Counted from the first letter of the stretch, positions 49,425 through 57,865 are shown. The stretch: DNA of 64,000 nucleotides from JAKEFM01 sp035695825 (GCA_035695825.1 DASRRH010000026.1:186001-250000), one strand, 5' to 3'. Notes: generated from the sequence alone by a model not told the origin. Program-made: numbers and translations.

Positions 49425-50897
49425 CTATCCCCCCCCGGGGGCGGGGTCAACGAGACCGGCGGCGGGACGGGTCAGGCGCTCGATCCGAGCCCGGTCCTCC
49501 GCGACCGCGAGGGTTTTCTCGCGGACGACGACGACGAGGCCCGGGGCTGCGCCACGGGGCTTCCGGACGAGCTTGACCGGGGCGTAGAGGACCTCGGCCC
49601 GACCGGCGCCGCGGCGCTTCGAGAAGTGGACGGCGAGGGCGGCGGCGTCGAGGAGCGTCTCGAGGGGAGCCGTCTTCCCCTTCGGGAGGCGGACCACGAC
49701 GTGCGCGCCCGGAGCGTCGCGCGCATGGAGCCAGAGGTCGTTCCCCCGCGCGATCGAGAAGGTGAGGCGGTCGTTCTCGCGCGCGTCCCCGCCGACGAGG
49801 ATCTCGAGGCCGTCCGCCGAGGAGAAACGCAGCGGGCGGCGCCCCTCCTCCTCGCCGCGCCGGGCCGGGCGGGCGCCCCGGGTCGGGAGGGTCCGCGCCG
49901 CCTTGAGCTCCTCCTCCTCCGCGAGGAGGGCGTCGAGGTCGGCGGCCGCCTCGATCCTCCCTTGCGCTCGCTCGAGAAGGGCGATCTCGGCCCCGACGAT
50001 CGCGCGCTCGCGCTCGAGCGGGCCGGCGGCGTCCGCGAGCTTGCGGAACCTCCGGAAGTAGCGCTCGACGTTTCCCCGCGCGTCGAGGGCGGGGTCGAGC
50101 TCGATCCGGAGGGTCGCCCCGAAGGGATCGAAGAGGTCGGCGACCTCGATCGAGGAGAGGCCTCGCCGGAGCCGGGCCCAGTTCGCCTTGAGGAGCTCCC
50201 CCTTCCGGCGAACCTCCTGCGCCTTCGCGACCTCCAGGCCCCGGAGCGCCAGCCCCTCGACCCGGGCCCTGCGGTTCTTGAGGCGGGCCCCGACGCGCCG
50301 GAGGAGCTCGCTTCTCCGGTTCTCGAGGGCCTCCGCTCGCGCGGCCTCCCGGTAGTGGGCCTCGACGGCCGCATTCAACGGGGCGAGGTCGCCCGGGGAG
50401 GGGGATCCCGCAAAACGGGAAGGCTCCCGGGGCGGACCGGGGGGCGCGGGTGGGGGGACATAGGGGTCGCCGACGCGCAGGGGGCGAGCCCCGCTCCTCG
50501 GGCGCTCGACCTCGAGGATCCTCTCCCCGCCGTCGAGGAGGAGGAGGTTCGACGCGGGGCCGAAGAGCTCGGCGACGAGGTCGAGCTCCCCGAAGCGCAG
50601 GCGCACGACCCGGTCGCCGCCCGCGCACGCGACCCGGTCGAGCGCCTTCCCGCGCAGGCGCCGGTCGAGCCGCGCGGCGAAGTCGGAGGGACCGGGACGG
50701 GGTGGGGGGGAGAGGCGGAGGAGGTGGAGCCGCGAGAGAGCGGGGTGGGTCGAGACGAGTAGGGGAGGGCGATCCCCGTCGAACTCGACGAGGACTTCCC
50801 GCGGACCTCCGGCGAGCAGGCGCCTCACGCGCGCGCCCGCGAGGAGCCTCCCCACCTCCTCCGCGACGGCGCCGACCTCGCTCGCGCGGAGGGTCAC
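49425..50897 (-). CDS. rqcH: NFACT/RqcH (Rqc2 homologue) family protein
   Basis: 490 residues. RqcH binds stalled 50S-peptidyl-tRNA and adds Ala tails for degradation. The N-terminal NFACT-N region includes EVLVEFDGDRPPLLVSTHPALSRLHL and VRLRFGELDLVAELFGPASNLLLLD. A helical coiled-coil middle (LLRRVGARLKNRRARVEGL to LLERAQGRIEAAADLDALL) separates it from NFACT-R with the family motif FSIARGNDLWLHARDAPGAHVV and LDAAALAVHFSKRRGAGRAEVLYAPVKLVRKP. It is shorter than Bacillus RqcH (about 570) and the zinc-finger-like parts are absent. Overall architecture makes the family certain; the tailing activity is inferred. Confidence 0.9.
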   Translation of the reverse strand: MTLRASEVGAVAEEVGRLLAGARVRRLLAGGPREVLVEFDGDRPPLLVSTHPALSRLHLLRLSPPPRPGPSDFAARLDRRLRGKALDRVACAGGDRVVRLRFGELDLVAELFGPASNLLLLDGGERILEVERPRSGARPLRVGDPYVPPPAPPGPPREPSRFAGSPSPGDLAPLNAAVEAHYREAARAEALENRRSELLRRVGARLKNRRARVEGLALRGLEVAKAQEVRRKGELLKANWARLRRGLSSIEVADLFDPFGATLRIELDPALDARGNVERYFRRFRKLADAAGPLERERAIVGAEIALLERAQGRIEAAADLDALLAEEEELKAARTLPTRGARPARRGEEEGRRPLRFSSADGLEILVGGDARENDRLTFSIARGNDLWLHARDAPGAHVVVRLPKGKTAPLETLLDAAALAVHFSKRRGAGRAEVLYAPVKLVRKPRGAAPGLVVVVREKTLAVAEDRARIERLTRPAAGLVDPAPGGG

Positions 50898-50904
50898 GGG
50901 GGGC

Positions 50905-51378
50905 TCACCCCCGCGGGAACTCCGCCGGGAGGTCGTAGATCCAGGGGAGGACCTTCGGCTCCCAGGCGAGGAGGTCGCGCGCGGCGAAGAGGATCGGGAG
51001 CTCCCGCGAAGCGGATTCCGGCCCGTCCGAGCCGTGGACGAGATTGAAGGAGTCGGAGACGCCGAAGTCCCCGCGGATCGTGCCGGGCTCCGCCTTCGAG
51101 CCGAAGGTCGCTCCGAGGAGCTTCCGGACGATCGCGATCGAGTTCTTCCCCTCGAGCGCGAGGGCGACGATCGGAGAGGCGGTCATGAAGCGGACGAGCC
51201 CCTCGTAGAAGGGCTTGCCGGCGTGCGGCTCGTAGAGGCGGCGGGCGTCCGCCTCGGCGAGGCGGAGCATCCGCAGCCCGACGATCTGGAGGCCCTTCTC
51301 CTCGAAGCGCTGGAGGATCCGGCCGACGAGGAACCGCTGGACGGCGTCGGGCTTGAGGAGGACGAGGGTGCGCTCCAT
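50905..51378 (-). CDS. ndk: Nucleoside diphosphate kinase
   Basis: 157 residues, near the usual 140-155. It transfers phosphate from NTPs to NDPs via a phosphohistidine. N-terminal ERTLVLLKPDAVQRFLVGRIL; FRxxRxL-like YEPHAGKPFYEGLVRFMTASP; RKLLGATFGSKAEPGTIRGDFG; and the active-site NLVHGSDGPESASREL, with the catalytic His in VHGSD. The start is ATG at 51378; the frame upstream belongs to other reading. 7 bp before the NFACT gene; first gene of the minus-strand operon. Confidence 0.97.
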   Translation of the reverse strand: MERTLVLLKPDAVQRFLVGRILQRFEEKGLQIVGLRMLRLAEADARRLYEPHAGKPFYEGLVRFMTASPIVALALEGKNSIAIVRKLLGATFGSKAEPGTIRGDFGVSDSFNLVHGSDGPESASRELPILFAARDLLAWEPKVLPWIYDLPAEFPRG

Positions 51379-51425
51379 CGGGGGAGGGGGTCGAGGGGGC
51401 GGAATCTTAGCCGGAGGAACGGTCC

Positions 51426-52865
51426 CTAGCGGCGGGCGAGACCCTCGACCGCCTTCTCGAAGAGGGGCCGGAGGCGCTCGAACGCCGCGGCTTCCGCGCG
51501 CGCGACGACGCAGAGGGCCTCCTCCCGGAAGGGAGCGAACAGGAAGAGCTCCCGGACCGCGCGCCCCTGCGCGTCGGTCCAGGTCGACTCGCTCTGGTGG
51601 GCGACGGTCCGCAGTCCCGGATGGCAGGCGCTCGCGATCGGCGTGTGCTCGATCCCCTCGGCCCCGCACGCGCGCAGCTCCCGGGCGCGGGACTCGAACT
51701 CGCGCGCCACCCTCCTTTCCGAGAACCACCCGCCGGCGTCGTGGATCGCGTAGAAGTCGAGGAAGGCCTCCTCTCCGGTCTCCTTCGGGCGGAAGCGGAC
51801 CCGGAAGAGGACGGGCCCGCTCGTCTCGACGCCGGTCCACCCCTCCGGAGCCCGGAGAGCGAGCCGCAGCGATCCCCCCTCGTAGGAGTAGGCGTTGCCG
51901 GAGAGCGAGCCGCCCGGATGGTGGCGGAGCATCTCGCGCCGGGTCTCCTCCCCGGAGCGCCCGAGGTCGACGAGCGCGAAGGAGTTCCGCAGGTCCCCGA
52001 AGGGCTTGGCGATGCCCTGGAGGGCGGGCTCGGGCCCGGCCGCGACGAGGGCGTAGAGCGTCCGGTCGCGGAGGACGTAGGAGCGGAGGACGCGGGCGGG
52101 CCCTCCGTCGCGGCTGACGAAGCGGAACTCCGACTCCGCGCCGGAGGGGACCGCCCGGCGGGAGACGGTGTTGGCGACCGCGAAGGTCTGGCCGAGCTCC
52201 CGGCACAGCCGCTCGTCGTCCCGCCGCGTCGCCTCGAGCGGGTCCTCGGCGTCGGGGAGCTCGAAAACTCGGAACTCGATCGTCGGCTCCCCCTCCGGGG
52301 GAACGAAGGAGACCGCCTCCGTCGCCCCGCAGCACTCCCGGCTCCGGTAGACGGAGAACCAGCCGGGCGGCTTCTCGAGCTGCCAGTTGCACCAATCGCA
52401 GGTGACGGGGCTCGAGCGGGCCATCGCGAGGCCCTCGGGGTCGAACTCGAGGATCGTGACGAGGCGGGGTCCCTCCTTCGCCCCGCGGAGGAGGAGGAAC
52501 TCGTGCCGGGGGAAGCGCTCGCGCAGGGGCGCCCCTCCCCCCTCGGCGGGGACCGCGCGCTCGAGGTCGGCGCGGACGAACGCCCCAAACCTCTCCCGGG
52601 AGACCCGGAGGAGAAGGAGCGAGCTCGAGCGGCGGACGCAGCCGGGGACTCCGGGCAGGAGGAGGTCTTCGCACCGCTTGCGGCAGGAGCGGGAGGAATC
52701 GCAGAAGAGGGCGCGGACCTCCGCGCAATTCCCGCTCTGGCAGGCCGCGTCGAACCGGCGGAGGAAGGCCTCGACCGCCTCCGTCTCCTGCGGAGTCGGG
52801 TCCCGCTCGCCGCAGAAGCCGGCGGGCCCCGGGAGGAGGGAGAGGGCGATCGCCAGGGCCTTCAT
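51426..52865 (-). CDS. Cys-rich secreted protein of an ECF operon
   Basis: 479 residues. Signal peptide at 1-17 (ALAIALSLLPGPAGF). Many Cys in the first 130 residues (e.g. AACQSGNCAEVRALFCDSS, SCRKRCEDLLL, GCVRRSSS) and later CDWCNW and RECCGATEA, which suggest disulfides or metal binding outside the cell. Two related-looking halves contain RFVSRDGGPARVLRSYVLRD and LRLALRAPEGWTGVETSG. The DUF-like fold is not recognised. It starts as ATGA on the stop of the anti-sigma gene and is the last gene of the hslU-ECF-ZAS-effector operon, so it probably serves as sensor or output of that sigma pathway. Confidence 0.7.
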   Translation of the reverse strand: MKALAIALSLLPGPAGFCGERDPTPQETEAVEAFLRRFDAACQSGNCAEVRALFCDSSRSCRKRCEDLLLPGVPGCVRRSSSLLLLRVSRERFGAFVRADLERAVPAEGGGAPLRERFPRHEFLLLRGAKEGPRLVTILEFDPEGLAMARSSPVTCDWCNWQLEKPPGWFSVYRSRECCGATEAVSFVPPEGEPTIEFRVFELPDAEDPLEATRRDDERLCRELGQTFAVANTVSRRAVPSGAESEFRFVSRDGGPARVLRSYVLRDRTLYALVAAGPEPALQGIAKPFGDLRNSFALVDLGRSGEETRREMLRHHPGGSLSGNAYSYEGGSLRLALRAPEGWTGVETSGPVLFRVRFRPKETGEEAFLDFYAIHDAGGWFSERRVAREFESRARELRACGAEGIEHTPIASACHPGLRTVAHQSESTWTDAQGRAVRELFLFAPFREEALCVVARAEAAAFERLRPLFEKAVEGLARR

Positions 52866-53317
52866 CGGCGGAAGGGATCGCGCGCGGCGATCGTCAGCCC
52901 GGTCAGGTCGCTGCCGATCGGGACCGAGTCCGTCTCGACCTCGACGCTCGCGGTCGTGACCTCCCCCCGCTCGCCGGCGGAGGGAGCGGGCCGGAGGAAG
53001 GGGAGGAGGGCGAAGGCCGCGAGGACGGCCGCCGCGGCGAGGAGCGGGCCGACCGCCCGGCGGAGGGAGAGCGCGCGGGGCGCGGCGCCCGCGCGCGCCG
53101 CCTCCCCGGCGGCGGCGAGGACCTCCCGCGAGATGTCGCGGCGCGCCCCGACGGTGGGCCACCGCGCGAGGAGGTCGTCGAGCGCGCGCTCCTCCCCCGC
53201 GAAGGCGCGGCACCCGGCGCAGGCGTCGAGGTGGAGCCACAGGGCCGCCTCCAGGCGGGGATCGAGCTCCCCCGTCCCGAGGAGCGGAAGCTCGAGACGC
53301 GCGCGCGCGCAGTTCAT
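52862..53317 (-). CDS. Short zinc-finger (ZAS) transmembrane anti-sigma factor
   Basis: 151 residues. C3, H29-x3-C33-x2-C36 as in the other ZAS genes. One membrane helix near 90-112 (AVGPLLAAAAVLAAFALLPF). The extracytoplasmic part is only about 40 residues, too short for a sensor domain, so sensing is probably done by the downstream secreted protein. Overlaps both neighbours by ATGA. Confidence 0.85.
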   Translation of the reverse strand: MNCARARLELPLLGTGELDPRLEAALWLHLDACAGCRAFAGEERALDDLLARWPTVGARRDISREVLAAAGEAARAGAAPRALSLRRAVGPLLAAAAVLAAFALLPFLRPAPSAGERGEVTTASVEVETDSVPIGSDLTGLTIAARDPFRR

Positions 53318-54075
53318 GCCTGGGCCTCCCGGTCCCGGAGGCTCGGGCCGAGCGCCCCCTCGCGCACGAACGGTTCCAGCCGCTCGCGGAGGAGGGCGCG
53401 GGCCCGGTGATAGCGGGCCTTCGCGGTTCCCTCCTGGGACCCGACGATCTCGCCGATGTCCCGGAAGGAGAGCCCCTCGTACTGGCGGAGGATGACGACC
53501 TCCCGGAGGGCCGGGGGGAGGGACTGGACGGCGCGGCGGACGACCTCGCCCGCCTCCTCGCGAGCCGCCGCCGCGGCCGGGGGAGGGGCGGGATCGAGGA
53601 CCGGCCGATCTCCTTCCTCCCCTGGCAGGCGCGCGAGGGAGGAGACGGCGGGTCGCACCGCGTGGCGCTTCATCACGTCGAAGCAGTAGTTGCGGACGAA
53701 GGTATAGAGCCAAGTCGAGAACTTCGTCCGCCGCGCGAAGTCGAAGCGGGGGAGCGCCCGGAACACCTTGAGGAAGACGTCCTGGGCGAAGTCGTCGACG
53801 TCGTTCGGGTACCACCCGCCGACCATCCGCTCGATCGTGGCGTACACGGGCGTGCGATAGCGTTCGAAGAGCTCGCGAAAGGCCTCCGCGTCCCCCGCCT
53901 GCGCCCGGAGGATCCATCGGACCTCCTCCGGAGGCATGCGCCCGAGGACGCGGACGGCTTCGTTTATAGGCGGGCGCGCCGGCATCGTCGGAAGCTTTTT
54001 GACCTCGGGGGGAGCCGACCCCGGAGCGGGGCCGGCTCCGCGCGGGTCGGGCGCTCTCGCCGCGGCGGGCTTCAA
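53314..54075 (-). CDS. ECF-type RNA polymerase sigma factor
   Basis: 253 residues from TTG 54075, which overlaps the hslU stop (TTGA) but has its AGGAGG very close. ATG at 53985 (223 residues) or 53938 are reasonable alternatives, since the first 30-40 residues are unstructured. Region 2: FRELFERYRTPVYATIERMV, DVDDFAQDVFLKVFRALPRF, FSTWLYTFVRNYCFDVMKRH. Region 4: LPPALREVVILRQYEGLSFRDIGEIVGSQEGTAKARYHRARALLRER. First of a three-gene cassette with a ZAS anti-sigma and a secreted protein, appended to hslU. Confidence 0.9.
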   Translation of the reverse strand: MKPAAARAPDPRGAGPAPGSAPPEVKKLPTMPARPPINEAVRVLGRMPPEEVRWILRAQAGDAEAFRELFERYRTPVYATIERMVGGWYPNDVDDFAQDVFLKVFRALPRFDFARRTKFSTWLYTFVRNYCFDVMKRHAVRPAVSSLARLPGEEGDRPVLDPAPPPAAAAAREEAGEVVRRAVQSLPPALREVVILRQYEGLSFRDIGEIVGSQEGTAKARYHRARALLRERLEPFVREGALGPSLRDREAQA

Positions 54076-55397
54076 AGCCTCCTCGAGAGGTCCGCCTCCT
54101 CGAAGAGGGCGCGGCCATGCTCGCGGACGAAGCCGGCGTCGAGGAGCACGCGCCGGGGAACGTCCTCGGGTGCCCCGAAGAGGACCCCCTCGAGGAGGCT
54201 CTCGAGGACCGTGTGGAGGCGGCGCGCCCCGATGTCCCCGAGCGCGACGTTCAGACGGTCGGCGAGGGAGGCGACCTCCTCGAGACCGTCGCGCGCGAAG
54301 GAGAGCTCGACCCCCTCGACGGAGAGGAGGGCTCGGTACTGCTTCGGGAGGGCGTTCTCGGGCTCCGCGAGGATGCGGAGGAAGTCCTCCCGCCCCAGGG
54401 AGTCGAGCCGGACCCGGATCGGGAAGCGGCCCTGGAGCTCCGGGATGAGGTCGGAGGGGCGCGCGATCGTGAACGCCCCCGCTGCGAGGAAGAGGACGTG
54501 GTCGGTCCGGATCGTCCCGTAGCGGGTGGTGACCGTCGTCCCCTCGACCAGGGGGAGGAGGTCGCGCTGGACCCCCTCCCGCGAGACGTCCGGGCCCCCG
54601 TCGTGAGAGCGCCCGGCGATCTTGTCGATCTCGTCGAGGAAGACGATCCCCGACTCCTCCGTCCGGCGGATCGCCTCGCGGAGGATCGACTCGCGGTCGA
54701 GCCGCTTCTCGACCTCTTCCCGCTCGAGGAGCCGCCGCGCCTCGGAGACGGGGAGCCGGGCGAGCCGGGTCCGGGCCGGCCCTCCGCGGGAGAGGAACTG
54801 CGACCAGGAGGAGGGCTCGAAGCCCATGTACTCCATCCCGCTCCCCGTGAAGATCTCGACCTGGGGGCCGACCCGCTCCTCGACGCGGATCTCGACCGGC
54901 TCCCCGTCGAGGGCGTTGCCGCGGAGGCGCTCGCGGAGGGGGGCGCGGTCGTCCCCCGGCGGTTCCCCGCCGGGGGGGGCCTTCGACTCGAGGAGCGCGT
55001 CGAGGAGTCGCTCCTCCGCGGCTGCCGCCGCCTCCTCCCGGAGGCGGGCCGTCTGCTCCGCGCGCACCCCGTCGACGGCGACGTCGAGAAGGTCGCGGAC
55101 GATCGAGTCGACGTCGCGACCGACGTAGCCCACCTCGGAGTACTTCGTCGCCTCGACCTTGACGAACGGGGCCGAGACGAGCCCGGCCATGCGCCGGGCG
55201 ATCTCCGTCTTCCCGACTCCGGTCGGCCCGATCAGGATCAGGTTCTTCGGGTGGATCTCCCGGGCCTGCTCGGGGGGGAGGCGCGCTCGCCGCCAGCGGT
55301 TGCGCAGCGCGACGGCGACCGCCCGCTTCGCCCGATCCTGGCCGACGATGAAGCGGTCGAGGTGCGCGACGATCCGGCGCGGGGTGAGATCCTCCAC
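54072..55397 (-). CDS. hslU: HslU, ATPase subunit of the HslUV protease
   Basis: 441 residues, typical (E. coli 443). AAA+ unfoldase that feeds substrates to HslV. N-terminus LTPRRIVAHLDRFIVGQDRAK; Walker A GPTGVGKT (57-64); EATKYSEVGYVGRDVDSIVRDL; an I-domain of about 90-220; Walker B GIVFLDEIDKIA; sensor and C-terminal IGARRLHTVLESLLEG. hslV is not in the window; it normally precedes hslU, but here hslU begins at a divergent promoter. GTG start at 55397. The following ECF sigma overlaps its stop. Confidence 0.96.
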   Translation of the reverse strand: MEDLTPRRIVAHLDRFIVGQDRAKRAVAVALRNRWRRARLPPEQAREIHPKNLILIGPTGVGKTEIARRMAGLVSAPFVKVEATKYSEVGYVGRDVDSIVRDLLDVAVDGVRAEQTARLREEAAAAAEERLLDALLESKAPPGGEPPGDDRAPLRERLRGNALDGEPVEIRVEERVGPQVEIFTGSGMEYMGFEPSSWSQFLSRGGPARTRLARLPVSEARRLLEREEVEKRLDRESILREAIRRTEESGIVFLDEIDKIAGRSHDGGPDVSREGVQRDLLPLVEGTTVTTRYGTIRTDHVLFLAAGAFTIARPSDLIPELQGRFPIRVRLDSLGREDFLRILAEPENALPKQYRALLSVEGVELSFARDGLEEVASLADRLNVALGDIGARRLHTVLESLLEGVLFGAPEDVPRRVLLDAGFVREHGRALFEEADLSRRL

Positions 55398-55411
55398 GGG
55401 GAACGGCGCCG

Positions 55412-55461
55412 ATTGTACGCGCGTCCCGCGGGGTTGATTCGGGGAGGGGGTTCCCTACAAT
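55412..55461. promoter_or_regulatory. Divergent promoters of hslU and the atp operon
   Basis: Plus: TTGATT (55434-55439), 16 bp, TACAAT (55456-55461) for the atp operon, about 73 bp before atpZ. Minus: TACAAT (55417-55412), 15 bp before the hslU GTG; no clear -35. The two -10 hexamers are identical. Confidence 0.55.
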
Positions 55462-55533
55462 CCCGCCGCTCTTCGGAACGCGACGGAGCGCCTCGCCTCG
55501 CCGGGAGGCGGCGCGCGCGTCGGACCCCTCCGG

Positions 55534-55815
55534 ATGTCCCCGGAAGGACAGGACGGCCTGAGCCGCCGGGTCGCCAAGGGACTCGGCGGTTCGTATGGGC
55601 GTCTGGCGGGCCTCGGGATGGAGTTCGCGGCCGCGATCGCCGTCTTCGGCCTCGCGGGCTACCTCCTCGACGGGCGCCTCGGCACGCGCCCGTGGCTCCT
55701 GGTCGCCGGGGTCTTCCTCGGGGCTGCGGGCGGGTTCTTCCGGCTCGTGAGGACCGTCTTCCCGAGCGGGAAGAACCCTCCGCCCCGCTCGGGCTCGACC
55801 CGGGAGGGGGGGTGA
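55534..55815 (+). CDS. atpZ: AtpZ/AtpI-like membrane protein
   Basis: 93 residues with two membrane helices (FAAAIAVFGLAGYLLDGRLG and WLLVAGVFLGAAGGFFRLV). The YLLDGRLGTRPWLLVAG sequence matches the AtpZ (F0F1-ATPase-associated, Ca/Mg-related or assembly) type. First gene of the atp operon. Such proteins help assemble the c-ring or transport ions for it. Its TGA overlaps the next GTG (GTGA). Confidence 0.8.
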   Translation: MSPEGQDGLSRRVAKGLGGSYGRLAGLGMEFAAAIAVFGLAGYLLDGRLGTRPWLLVAGVFLGAAGGFFRLVRTVFPSGKNPPPRSGSTREGG

Positions 55816-56204
55816 AGGAGCGGCTTCCCTTCGTCCTCGCGGGGGGGGTGGCCGCGGCCGCCGTCCTCGCGGCGGCGGTGGCCTTCCTCGGTCCGCGGTA
55901 CGGGAGCGGGGTGGCGGCGGGCGCCGGGCTCGGGCTTGGGCTCGGCGCGGCCGCGACGCTCCTCGCCTTCGCGTGGGTGCTCCGGGCGTCGCGTCGCGGC
56001 TCCCGGCAACTCTTCAAGCTCTTCGGGATCGGATTCTTGGCGAAGCTCCTCCTCCTCGCCGGCGGGACCCTCGCGGGCCACTTCGCGGGCCTCTACGACC
56101 CGGCGGCCTACGCCGTCGGGTTCGCCGGCGGCTTCGCGCTCGCCGCGGCCGGGGGGATCGCGGAGATCCAGCGCGGCGCCTCGCGCGGGGAGCGCCGTCC
56201 GTGA
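55812..56204 (+). CDS. ATP synthase subunit I-like membrane protein
   Basis: 130 residues, four hydrophobic segments (VLAGGVAAAAVLAAAVAFLG, GAGLGLGLGAAATLLAFAWVL, LFKLFGIGFLAKLLLLAGGTL and AAYAVGFAGGFALAAAGG). The position between atpZ and atpB, the size, and the helix layout fit AtpI/subunit I. Sequence conservation in this family is low, so the name rests on context. GTG start on the atpZ stop, stop overlaps the atpB GTG. Confidence 0.65.
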   Translation: MKERLPFVLAGGVAAAAVLAAAVAFLGPRYGSGVAAGAGLGLGLGAAATLLAFAWVLRASRRGSRQLFKLFGIGFLAKLLLLAGGTLAGHFAGLYDPAAYAVGFAGGFALAAAGGIAEIQRGASRGERRP

Positions 56205-57022
56205 TCGCGGCGCGGACCCTCGCGATGGGAGGGGGGGAGGATCCCGGGTCGATCTTCCTCGAATTGTTCGGACACCACCTCAATCCCGAGCGGATCGGCT
56301 CCGTCCGGATGCTCGGGCTCGAGATCCCGATCTTCAACCTCCAGATCTTCCAGGTCCTCGCGGCGCTCCTCGTTGCCTTCCTCTTCCTCGGAGCGGGGCG
56401 GGCCGTGGATGCGACCCGGCCCTCCGGGATCCGGCGCGTGCAGCTCGCCTGGGTCGAGTGGATCCGGGACGAGATGGTCTATCCCGTCATGGGGCCCGAG
56501 AGAGGGAGACGATTCCTCCCCTTCTTCCTCTGGGTCTTCTTCTTCATCCTCGCCTGCAACCTGATCGGCCTCCTCCCCTGGGGGAGGACGTCGACCGCGA
56601 ACATCTTCGTCACGGGGGCGCTCGCCTCGATCACGCTGCTCGCGATGCCGCTCTGCGGGATGGTGGCGCAGGGACCCCTCGCCTACTGGAAGAACCTCGT
56701 CCCGCACGGCGTCCCCGCGCTCCTCTGGCCCCTGATGTTCCTCCTCGAGGTCGTCGGCCTCCTGACGCGCCCCTTCGCCTTGATGGTGCGTCTCTTCGCG
56801 AACATGACGGCGGGCCACCTCGTCGTCCTCTCCTTCGTCGGGCTGATTCCCTACTTCGGAGCGAGCGGGGGGGCGGCGGTCGCCTGGGGGGTCGCCCCCG
56901 TCTCGATCGCGTTCGCGGCCTTCATCATGATCATCGAGGCGTTCGTCGCCCTCCTCCAGGCCTACGTCTTCACGCTCCTCTCGATCGTGTTCGTCGGAGC
57001 GTCCGTTCACCCGGAGCACTAG
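56201..57022 (+). CDS. atpB: ATP synthase F0 subunit a
   Basis: 273 residues. Stator subunit with the two proton half-channels. Conserved segments: IFNLQIFQVLAALLVAFLF, FLPFFLWVFFFILACNLIGLLPWG, and LMVRLFANMTAGHLVVLSF, which has the essential Arg next to the c-ring. The last helix ends AYVFTLLSIVFVGASVHPEH. GTG at 56201 overlaps the previous stop; ATG at 56225 is an alternative that would remove eight residues. Confidence 0.95.
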   Translation: MIAARTLAMGGGEDPGSIFLELFGHHLNPERIGSVRMLGLEIPIFNLQIFQVLAALLVAFLFLGAGRAVDATRPSGIRRVQLAWVEWIRDEMVYPVMGPERGRRFLPFFLWVFFFILACNLIGLLPWGRTSTANIFVTGALASITLLAMPLCGMVAQGPLAYWKNLVPHGVPALLWPLMFLLEVVGLLTRPFALMVRLFANMTAGHLVVLSFVGLIPYFGASGGAAVAWGVAPVSIAFAAFIMIIEAFVALLQAYVFTLLSIVFVGASVHPEH

Positions 57023-57051
57023 ACCTCTCTTCCTTTCCAAGGAGTTCGCGC

Positions 57052-57288
57052 ATGCTCGCAGACATGGGTTTCTCGGCGGCCCACCTCTCGGCGGGGATCG
57101 GGGCGGGGATGGCCATCATCGGCGTGGGGGTCGGGATGGGACGGATCGCTGCCTCGGCGAACGAGGGGATCGCCCGCCAGCCCGAGGCGGCCGGGGACAT
57201 CCGAGGGGCCTCCCTGATCTTCGCGGCGATGCTCGAAGGGGCCACGCTCTTCGCCGTCGTCGTCGCGCTCCTCCTCAACTTCAAGTAG
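57052..57288 (+). CDS. atpE: ATP synthase F0 subunit c
   Basis: 78 residues, two helices linked by the RQP loop (42-44). The ion-carrying carboxylate is Glu62 (AAMLEGATLFA). After it comes Gly63, not the Ser/Thr typical of Na+-binding rings, so proton coupling is more likely. RBS AAGGAG 8 bp before ATG 57052. Confidence 0.96.
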   Translation: MLADMGFSAAHLSAGIGAGMAIIGVGVGMGRIAASANEGIARQPEAAGDIRGASLIFAAMLEGATLFAVVVALLLNFK

Positions 57289-57301
57289 GGTCGCGCTCCC
57301 C

Positions 57302-57865
57302 GTGCGGGAAGTCGCGAGGCTCCTTCTCGGCCCCGTCCCCCTCTCTTCGGAGGGAGCGGGGTTCAACCCCGCCGACCCGTCGACGTGGCCGAACGCCGTC
57401 TGGACCGTCGTGATCTTCGTCGCGGCGGCGCCCCTCATGTGGAAGTTCGTCTTCGGCCCGATCGTGCGCGCGCTCGACGCCCGGGACGAGCGGGCGCGGA
57501 AGGCGGTGGCCGAGGCGCAGGCCGCGCGCGACGAGGCAAAGAGGGCGGAGGCCGCCGTCCACGCGCGCCTCGCCGAAGCGAGCCGGGAGGTCGCCTCGAT
57601 CCTCGCCCGAGGCCAGGCGCAAGCCGAGAGGCAGGGGAAGGAGTTGCTCGAGAAGGCCGAGGCCGACGCCCGCCGGAGCAAGGAGCGGGCCCTCGCCGAG
57701 ATCGACGCGGCGCGCGCCCGCGCGCTCGGGGAGATCCGGGGTGAAGTGGTCGACCTCTCGCTGCTCGCCGCTTCCGAGGTGCTCCGCCGCAATCTCGACG
57801 GGGCCGACCACCGCCGCCTCGTCGAGGAGGTCCTCGAGAAGGCCGCTCCCCGCTCGAAGCGATGA
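57302..57865 (+). CDS. atpF: ATP synthase F0 subunit b
   Basis: 187 residues, GTG start. One membrane helix (AVWTVVIFVAAAPLMWKFVF) followed by a long charged coiled coil (LDARDERARKAVAEAQAARD to EIDAARARALGEIRGEVVDL), the peripheral stalk. The N-terminal 28 residues before the helix are longer than usual. ATGA overlap with atpH. Confidence 0.94.
   Translation: MREVARLLLGPVPLSSEGAGFNPADPSTWPNAVWTVVIFVAAAPLMWKFVFGPIVRALDARDERARKAVAEAQAARDEAKRAEAAVHARLAEASREVASILARGQAQAERQGKELLEKAEADARRSKERALAEIDAARARALGEIRGEVVDLSLLAASEVLRRNLDGADHRRLVEEVLEKAAPRSKR

Noticed and set aside
54072..55397. ClpX as an alternative identity for hslU
   Set aside because: The N-terminus lacks the ClpX zinc finger, and the YVGRDVDSIVRDL segment and large I-domain are HslU-specific.
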